A DNA stretch of 17,018 nt from Janthinobacterium sp. (GTDB lineage Bacteria > Pseudomonadota > Gammaproteobacteria > Burkholderiales > Burkholderiaceae_D). The notes beneath the pieces are model-generated. The model did not search any database, was not told where the DNA came from, and saw nothing but the letters and a program-made list of their open reading frames with translations. This document shows, one piece after another, positions 12,959 through 17,018 of this stretch. A program made the translations under genes and the position numbers. Location of the stretch: positions 1 through 17,018 of the forward strand of contig DMYQ01000132.1 in the NCBI GenBank assembly GCA_003482555.1. Direction: 5' to 3'. Position 1 is the stretch's first letter; the number at the start of each line of letters is the position of its first letter.

Positions 12959-13984
12959 ATGCTGTTGAAAATTGGCGAACTCGGCAAAAGTGCCGGCCTG
13001 ACCGTGCGCGCGCTGCACCATTACGACGCCATCGGTCTCTTGAGGCCGTCGGTGCGCTCCGACGCCGGCCACCGGCTCTACAACCGGGCCGACATCGACC
13101 GCCTGCACCGCATCCTGGCGCTGCGCAAGTTCGGCCTGGCGCTGGCCGACATCGGCGCCTTCCTGGCGCAGCCGGGCCTGCCGCTGGCCGACCTCGTCGC
13201 CGAGCAGTTGCACATGCTGACCCGGCAGATCGACCAGGCCAGCGCTCTGCGCGCGCGCCTGACGCGCCTGCACGAGCAACTGGCACAGGGGCGGGAACCG
13301 GAGTCGAGCGACTGGCTCGGCACCCTCGAGCTGATGGGCACCTACGACAAATACTTCACCCCCGACGAGCTGCGGCAACTGCCCATGTACGTGGCCATGG
13401 CCGCCGCCGGCGCCGAATGGCGGGCGCTGGTGGCGGCGGCCGAGGCCCTGCTACGCGACGGCGTCGCGCCGCAAGATGCGCAAGCCCAGGCGCTGGCGGC
13501 GCGCTGGATGGCCACCCTGGAGCGCGACACGGCCGCCAACCCGGCCCTGCTGGCAAAGCTGAGCGTCATGCGCGCGCAAGAGCCGCTGGTGCAAGAGCGC
13601 ACCGGCATCACCGACGCTCTCACCGACTATATCCGCGCCGCTTTCCGCGAAGGCAAGCTGGCCATCTATCGGCGCTATCTGACGGACGAGGAATTCGCTC
13701 ACCTGCGCGCCAATTACGGCAGGCGCGGCGCCGAATGGCCGCCCCTGATCGCCCAGGTGCGGGTGGCGATGGAGCGCGCCGATCCACCCTGGACGCCGGA
13801 AGTCCAGGCGCTGGCGCGGCAGTGGTTCGAACTGTTCCGCGACTACGCCGGCGAGCGCCCCGAGACGCACCTGAAATTGCGCGCCGCCCACCGGCAAGAG
13901 CCGGGACTGACGGCCGGCACCTGGATCGACGCCGCCATGCGGGATTACATGGGCGCCGCCATGGCCAGCCTGGGCCACGCTTGA
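12959..13984 (+). CDS. MerR-family regulator with two TipAS-like ligand domains
   Basis: The 341-residue product starts with a MerR winged-helix domain (residues 1-70): KIGELGKSAGLTVRALHHYD, then GLLRPS and GHRLYNRADIDRLHRI. A coiled dimerisation helix follows to about 115. The rest is two tandem copies of a TipAS-like ligand domain: TYDKYFTPDEL ... DYIRAAF (about 128-229) and IYRRYLTDEEF ... DYMGAAM (about 236-335). In both, a W/F-rich helix ends in a PxxxxKL/KLRxxxxxEP pattern. TipAS domains bind multidrug or thiopeptide-type ligands and activate transcription by twisting a 19-bp spacer promoter. Most MerR-TipAS proteins have one copy and about 250 residues, so the length reflects duplication. 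It diverges from the TauE/SafE gene. The MerR call is firm, the ligand unknown. Confidence 0.88.
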   Translation: MLLKIGELGKSAGLTVRALHHYDAIGLLRPSVRSDAGHRLYNRADIDRLHRILALRKFGLALADIGAFLAQPGLPLADLVAEQLHMLTRQIDQASALRARLTRLHEQLAQGREPESSDWLGTLELMGTYDKYFTPDELRQLPMYVAMAAAGAEWRALVAAAEALLRDGVAPQDAQAQALAARWMATLERDTAANPALLAKLSVMRAQEPLVQERTGITDALTDYIRAAFREGKLAIYRRYLTDEEFAHLRANYGRRGAEWPPLIAQVRVAMERADPPWTPEVQALARQWFELFRDYAGERPETHLKLRAAHRQEPGLTAGTWIDAAMRDYMGAAMASLGHA

Positions 13985-13993
13985 GCACCCGGC

Positions 13994-14026
13994 GCTGAGC
14001 GCTCGGGGCCGAAGCCGGCGCTCAGC
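13994..14026. terminator. Hairpin between the convergent MerR and Crp/Fnr genes
   Basis: GCTGAGCGC (13994-14002) and GCGCTCAGC (14018-14026) form a perfect 9-bp stem overlapping the stop codon of the minus-strand gene. It could act on both strands, but neither side has a T-run, so terminator activity is uncertain. Confidence 0.4.
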
Positions 14027-14486
14027 TCAGCGCCGTGGCGCCCACCTGGTAGGATTTCAGCGCGACGTTCGATTCGATGCGGATCAGCGAACCGCGCACC
14101 TCGATCAAATTGCGCTCGATGAGGTGGTGCAAGATGCGCGACAGGGTCGCCGGGGCCGGGTTCAGCAGCGAGGCCACCAGGCTTTTTTTCAAGTCCCGCT
14201 TGACCTCGGTCGAACGCTGGAAGATCATGGCTACGCCAAAACTCTGGCCCGGGCGGCGCAATTCCAGCGCCTTGTCGCCGCCCTCCAGCGAGGAAATACT
14301 CAGCTTGACCATCCCCAGCACGACGATGTACGCCCCTTGCGGCATATCGCCCTTGTGAAACAGAAGCTGCCCCTTGTCGAGTTCGACCTGCACCACATCC
14401 TGGCGCAATTGTTCCAGTTGCAACGCGGAGATATGGCGGAACAGGGTTTGCTTCGCGATCAGGCCGCCAACGTTAAGCTTGGGCAT
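14022..14486 (-). CDS. Crp/Fnr-family regulator with an internal deletion
   Basis: The 154-residue product is far shorter than the usual 220-235. Residues about 15-92 are the front of a cyclic-nucleotide-type beta-roll (FRHISALQLEQL, LFHKGDMPQGAYIVVLGMVKL, PGQSFGVAMIFQRS). The sequence then jumps, around residues 92-100, into the winged-helix DNA-binding domain (KKSLVASLLN, then SRILHHLIERNLIEVRG and IRI). Some 75 residues normally in between, the end of the beta-roll and the long C-helix used for dimerisation, are missing with the frame kept. GGAAG lies seven bases before the ATG, and a perfect Fnr-like palindrome lies 18 bases upstream of it. The gene may be a decaying regulator or a shortened one. 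There are no Fnr-type N-terminal cysteines, so it is not a canonical oxygen-sensing Fnr. Confidence 0.75.
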   Translation of the reverse strand: MPKLNVGGLIAKQTLFRHISALQLEQLRQDVVQVELDKGQLLFHKGDMPQGAYIVVLGMVKLSISSLEGGDKALELRRPGQSFGVAMIFQRSTEVKRDLKKSLVASLLNPAPATLSRILHHLIERNLIEVRGSLIRIESNVALKSYQVGATALS

Positions 14487-14638
14487 GGTATTTCTTCCAT
14501 CACATTGACCAAGGTCAAGTGTAGGATTGGCGTTCGGCCCCGGCCATACGCCGAATTAGCTTTGCACGCGTGGCTGTCGCGCAGCTCCTTGAACGCGCTA
14601 TCGGGCGGCAGCGGCAGTTTGTTCACCGTGTTTGTCAT
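14459..14638 (-). CDS. Possible small ORF, unknown
   Basis: A 59-codon frame starting at the ATG 14636-14638 has a good GGAGAGG ribosome-binding site about five bases upstream and begins TNTVNKLPLPPDSAFKELRDS after Met. It overlaps the start of the Crp/Fnr-like gene by 28 bases in another frame. I do not recognise the product. It could be a truncated N-terminus of a lost gene, a real small protein, or the tail of the exported protein at 14670-15239 displaced by a frameshift in a run of six T residues. Confidence is low. Confidence 0.3.
   Translation of the reverse strand: MTNTVNKLPLPPDSAFKELRDSHACKANSAYGRGRTPILHLTLVNVMEEIPCPSLTLAA
14505..14518. promoter_or_regulatory. Fnr/Crp-like palindromic operator
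   Basis: TTGACCAAGGTCAA is a perfect 6-2-6 palindrome and fits TTGA(C/T)-N4-(G/A)TCAA, the Fnr/Dnr type of site. It lies 18 bases upstream of the shortened Crp/Fnr gene, so autoregulation is plausible, and at that distance repression is more likely than activation. A TTGACC -35 role on the minus strand is an alternative. Confidence 0.55.
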
Positions 14639-14669
14639 CGTCGCCTCTCCGGCCACAAATTTCTGCCCC

Positions 14670-15239
14670 TCAAAAAATGGTGCCGTGACCCGCCTTGCAG
14701 GTAGCGCGCGAAGTGGACGCGAACGATACCCTGTTGCCCGCCAGCTGGTAAGCGAGGAACATGGTGGAACCGATCTGCTTGACCAACAACTGGCCGCTGG
14801 TGGCGAGATCGCATGAGATATCGTAGGCGCTGTAGGACGAGCCTTGCTTGGCAACCTCCCTGGCCACCTGCTGTCTGATGCCGTTGTCGCCGTCGCCGGC
14901 AGCCTGGCGCGCCGTCATCCCGGTTGCCGGGTCGACTTTCGCATTCCAGTACTGGTCGAGCTGTGCACTTAACGGGGTCGAGAAGAGCTGCTTCGTCTTC
15001 GGTCCGAGCAGGTCAACGGGCAGCGCCACCTCGACCGGTTTGCCGCTGTCGCGATCGGGCGCGATGGTCCGCGGCTGAAGCTTGAAACCGCTGATGTCGA
15101 TCGGACTGGTGTGGATGGGAACAAGGCCCGGACTGGGCTCAGGCTGCGCGCCTGCCGCCGGGCTGCCGAATGACACCAGCAGCGCGAGCGCGCCCGACAC
15201 ACCAAGCGGCGCTGCGCGCGGCGGGATCCGTGAACTCAT
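14670..15239 (-). CDS. Small exported protein of unknown function, maybe truncated
   Basis: The 189-residue product begins with a signal peptide (MSSRIPPRAAPLGVSGALAL and on to AGA|Q at 31/32), so the mature protein is periplasmic or secreted. The start has GGAGG eight bases upstream; the frame before it (from 15314) has no such site. The mature part is soluble, with LPVDLLGPKTKQLFSTPLSAQLDQYWN, an ARQAAGDGDNGIRQQVAREVAKQ helix and a strand-rich end, FLAYQLAGNRVSFAST. Two cysteines (C143, C181) could pair. I do not recognise the family. It stops abruptly after GHGTIF, where a run of six T residues flows into the TGA; loss of one T would extend the frame to 14459. It lies behind the shortened Crp/Fnr gene, with no clear operon. 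Confidence 0.7.
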   Translation of the reverse strand: MSSRIPPRAAPLGVSGALALLVSFGSPAAGAQPEPSPGLVPIHTSPIDISGFKLQPRTIAPDRDSGKPVEVALPVDLLGPKTKQLFSTPLSAQLDQYWNAKVDPATGMTARQAAGDGDNGIRQQVAREVAKQGSSYSAYDISCDLATSGQLLVKQIGSTMFLAYQLAGNRVSFASTSRATCKAGHGTIF

Positions 15240-15342
15240 TGAAAGTACCTCCAAAGCGGCAAACACGTCGATCTGTTCGCAGCCAAAGATATACCTGAAC
15301 CAGCCGTGCCACATCGCACATTTGCCGACAGCAGCGGAGTCG

Positions 15343-15365
15343 CTCCCCAGCCAAGGGCTGGGGAG
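15343..15365. repeat. 10-bp perfect hairpin downstream of the permease operon
   Basis: CTCCCCAGCC (15343-15352) and GGCTGGGGAG (15356-15365) form an exact stem with a 3-base loop, 65-87 bases after the stop of the minus-strand permease gene. Without a T-run it may be a processing or Rho-dependent signal that ends the operon. Confidence 0.55.
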
Positions 15366-15429
15366 GCGGATCTGGACAAACTGCCCTCCCCGGCTCTTGG
15401 CCCTTGATCAAAACCAAGTCCGAGCGTCC

Positions 15430-16398
15430 TCAGGCGCTCGCCTTCTTGCGCTCCAGCATGCGCTGCATGATGCAGAACAGGCACAGCAAGGCGCCCACGG
15501 CAATGCGCGTCCACCACGAGCTGAATCTGCCGTCGAACATCAGCAGGGATTGGATAATGCCCAGGATCAGCACCCCGACCAGCGTCCCGGCGACATAGCC
15601 GCTGCCGCCGGTCAGCAGGGTGCCGCCGATGACCACCGCGGCGATGGCGTCGAGCTCCATGCCCTGGGCGTGCAAGCCGTAACCGGACAGCATGTAGAAC
15701 GTCAGCATCACGCCGCACAGCGCCGAGCAAAAGCCGCTCAGCGTGTACACCAGGATCTTGCTGCGGCCGACCGGCAGGCCCATCAGCGAAGCCGAGCGCT
15801 CGTTGCCGCCGATCGCGTAGATGGTGCGGCCAAAACGGCTGTAGTGGGCGACGAAGATGGCCGCCGCCAGCACCACCAGCGCGATCACCACGTTAATCGA
15901 GATGAACGTTTCCGCGCCCAGCATGATCTTGTGCTGCGACACCTCGGTGTACAGGGGGTCGGTGATCGAAATGGAGTCGATGCTCAGCACATAGCACAGG
16001 CCGCGCGCCAGGAACATGCCGCCCAGCGTGACGATGAACGGTTGCAGCCGGAACGAGTGGATCAACACGCCCATGACCAGGCCGAACAGCATGCCCATGG
16101 CCAGCACCAGCGGCGTCGCCGTCCACAGGCTCCAGTGGTGTTGCTGCACCAGCATGGCCGAGACCATCGTCGTCAGCGCCGCCACCGCGCCGATCGACAG
16201 GTCGATGCCGCCGGACAGGATGACGAAGGTCATGCCGATGGCCGCCACCACCAGGAAGGCGTTGTCGATCAGCAGGTTCAGGAACACCTGGGTCGAGAAG
16301 AAGCCGTCGTAGCTGAACGAGCCGTAGGCGAACATCAGGCAGAACAGGCCGGTGGTCACGGCCAGCGGCACGTTGCGCGAATGCAGGGCGAGCTTCAT
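15430..16398 (-). CDS. yjfF: Sugar ABC transporter permease, YjfF-type
   Basis: The 322-residue product is an inner-membrane permease of the ribose/galactofuranose ABC importer class (E. coli YjfF is 331 residues). It has about nine or ten membrane segments, with the family landmarks NAFLVVAAIGMTFVILSGGI followed by DLSIGAV near residue 55, then QPFIVTLGGMFLARGL, YAIGGNERSASLMGLPV and MELDAIAAVVIGGTLLTGGSG. The second part, including the cytoplasmic EAA-like loop (GNERSASLMG), couples to the ATP-binding subunit. Its ATG overlaps the TGA of the upstream permease gene by four bases, so the two are coupled and likely form a heterodimer. The ATPase and binding protein must lie to the right, outside the window. 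Pathway by family: uptake of galactofuranose or a related pentose/hexose; substrate unconfirmed. Confidence 0.9.
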   Translation of the reverse strand: MKLALHSRNVPLAVTTGLFCLMFAYGSFSYDGFFSTQVFLNLLIDNAFLVVAAIGMTFVILSGGIDLSIGAVAALTTMVSAMLVQQHHWSLWTATPLVLAMGMLFGLVMGVLIHSFRLQPFIVTLGGMFLARGLCYVLSIDSISITDPLYTEVSQHKIMLGAETFISINVVIALVVLAAAIFVAHYSRFGRTIYAIGGNERSASLMGLPVGRSKILVYTLSGFCSALCGVMLTFYMLSGYGLHAQGMELDAIAAVVIGGTLLTGGSGYVAGTLVGVLILGIIQSLLMFDGRFSSWWTRIAVGALLCLFCIMQRMLERKKASA

Positions 16399-17018
16399 GG
16401 CCGGCTCCCTTCTTCGCGCCGCCGCGGCAGCAATTGCCCCAGCATGGCGCGGGTGGCGTCGGACTGGATCAGGCAAACCGAGAACACCACGGCCGCCTTG
16501 ACCACCAGGTTCACTTCCGGCGCCACGCCCATCGAGTAAATGGCATACGTCAGCGTCTGGATGATGAGCGCGCCGATCAGGCTGCCGAGCAGGCTGAACT
16601 TGCCGCCCGCCAGCGAGGTGCCGCCCAGCGTCACCGCCAGGATCGCGTCCAGTTCCAGCAGCATGCCGGCGTTGTTGCCGTCGGCGCCCTTGACGTTGGA
16701 GGCGATGATCAGGCCGGCGACGCCGGCGCACAGGCCGCAGAAGGCGTACACGCACAGGATCAGGGCGCGGGCGTTGAGGCCGGCGAAGCGCGCCGCCACC
16801 GGATTGATGCCGACCGCCTGGATGAACAGGCCCAGCGCCGTGCGCTTCATCAGCACCAGCAGCAACAGGAACACGCCCAGCACGATGTACAGCGCGAAAG
16901 GCAGACCGAGCAGGAAGCCGCCGCCGATGAAGAAGAACGGCTCGTAGTAGATCGTGATGATCTGGCCATCGCTGATCAGCTGCGCCACGCCGCGTCCGGC
17001 CACCATCAGGATCAGGGT
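16395..17018 (-). CDS. ytfT: Sugar ABC transporter permease, YtfT-type (5'-partial)
   Basis: The last 207 residues are visible; the frame is open to the window edge, so the start lies outside (E. coli YtfT is 341 residues). Several membrane segments are evident. The loop AVGINPVAARFAGLNAR is the EAA-like coupling motif, and LELDAILAVTLGGTSLAGGKF, then LGSLIGALIIQTLTYAIYSMGVAPEVNLVVKAAVVF, match the C-terminal end of YtfT. It is translationally coupled to the YjfF-type permease through an ATGA overlap, the order ytfT-yjfF expected for the galactofuranose importer. The gene uses the same GC-rich codons as its neighbours, with no sign of transfer. The internal ATG at 17006 is not the start because the family sequence continues before it. 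Confidence 0.9.
   Translation of the reverse strand, partial: TLILMVAGRGVAQLISDGQIITIYYEPFFFIGGGFLLGLPFALYIVLGVFLLLLVLMKRTALGLFIQAVGINPVAARFAGLNARALILCVYAFCGLCAGVAGLIIASNVKGADGNNAGMLLELDAILAVTLGGTSLAGGKFSLLGSLIGALIIQTLTYAIYSMGVAPEVNLVVKAAVVFSVCLIQSDATRAMLGQLLPRRREEGSRP

Noticed and set aside
11763..12968. 401-codon plus-strand frame over the riboswitch and TauE/SafE gene
   Set aside because: It crosses the riboswitch and is Gln/His/Arg/Gly-rich without motifs; the minus-strand membrane protein explains the region.
12012..13286. 424-codon version of the TauE/SafE gene
   Set aside because: The extra N-terminal 174 residues are GC-driven read-through that overlaps the divergent MerR gene; the family starts at MITDPLFY.
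12790..13998. 402-codon plus-strand frame overlapping the MerR gene
   Set aside because: Arg/Ala/Pro-rich out-of-frame translation of the MerR coding region.
15082..16539. 485-codon plus-strand frame over the permease gene
   Set aside because: Antisense shadow rich in His/Gln/Arg/Asp; the opposite strand carries a clear ABC permease.
1..17018. tRNA, rRNA, CRISPR array or complete insertion sequence
   Set aside because: None found by eye: no spaced direct repeats, no cloverleaf-like stretch and no transposase frame in the window.

Overview
The window reads as part of a GC-rich betaproteobacterial chromosome, most like Oxalobacteraceae (Janthinobacterium, Duganella or Massilia type). The basis is protein resemblance (a RIO1-type kinase, DUF2058, a DadA-like dehydrogenase, paired YtfT/YjfF permeases), strong Shine-Dalgarno sites and GC-rich coding with long antisense open frames. 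I could not run a database search, so the genus is inference.

Layout. The left end (1 to about 2045) is sharply AT-rich and unlike everything else. It holds one 5'-truncated gene joining an N-terminal GHKL (Bergerat-fold) ATPase to a C-terminal PD-(D/E)XK-like nuclease domain, closed by a perfect intrinsic terminator. Directly after the terminator lies a 48-codon remnant of a tyrosine recombinase C-terminus, then a small secreted STY0301-type protein. This looks like the edge of an acquired defence-type cassette sitting in integrase wreckage. From about 3100 the composition is that of the host: a two-gene unit (exported protein plus BamE-like lipoprotein), DUF2058, two membrane-anchored SPFH proteins (prohibitin-like and flotillin-like) facing each other, a divergent GH24 lysozyme-like protein, a RIO1-type kinase, a DadA-like FAD dehydrogenase behind a tandem glycine riboswitch, a TauE/SafE exporter, a MerR regulator with a doubled TipAS-like domain, a Crp/Fnr-type regulator lacking its central part, a small exported protein, and two permeases of a YtfT/YjfF-type sugar ABC importer running off the right end.

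Functional links. The clearest regulatory unit is the glycine riboswitch plus dadA-like gene, implying that glycine controls a flavin amino-acid dehydrogenase rather than the usual glycine-cleavage operon. The two SPFH proteins probably both organise the inner membrane. The exported protein and lipoprotein share a 4-nt ATGA overlap, as do the two permeases, so each pair is a translationally coupled operon.

The best candidates for something less described are the single-gene ATPase-nuclease at the left edge, the riboswitch pairing, the internally deleted Crp/Fnr protein beside a 6-2-6 Fnr-like palindrome, and the lysozyme homologue lacking two conserved active-site-region residues. No tRNA, rRNA, CRISPR array or complete insertion sequence was seen.
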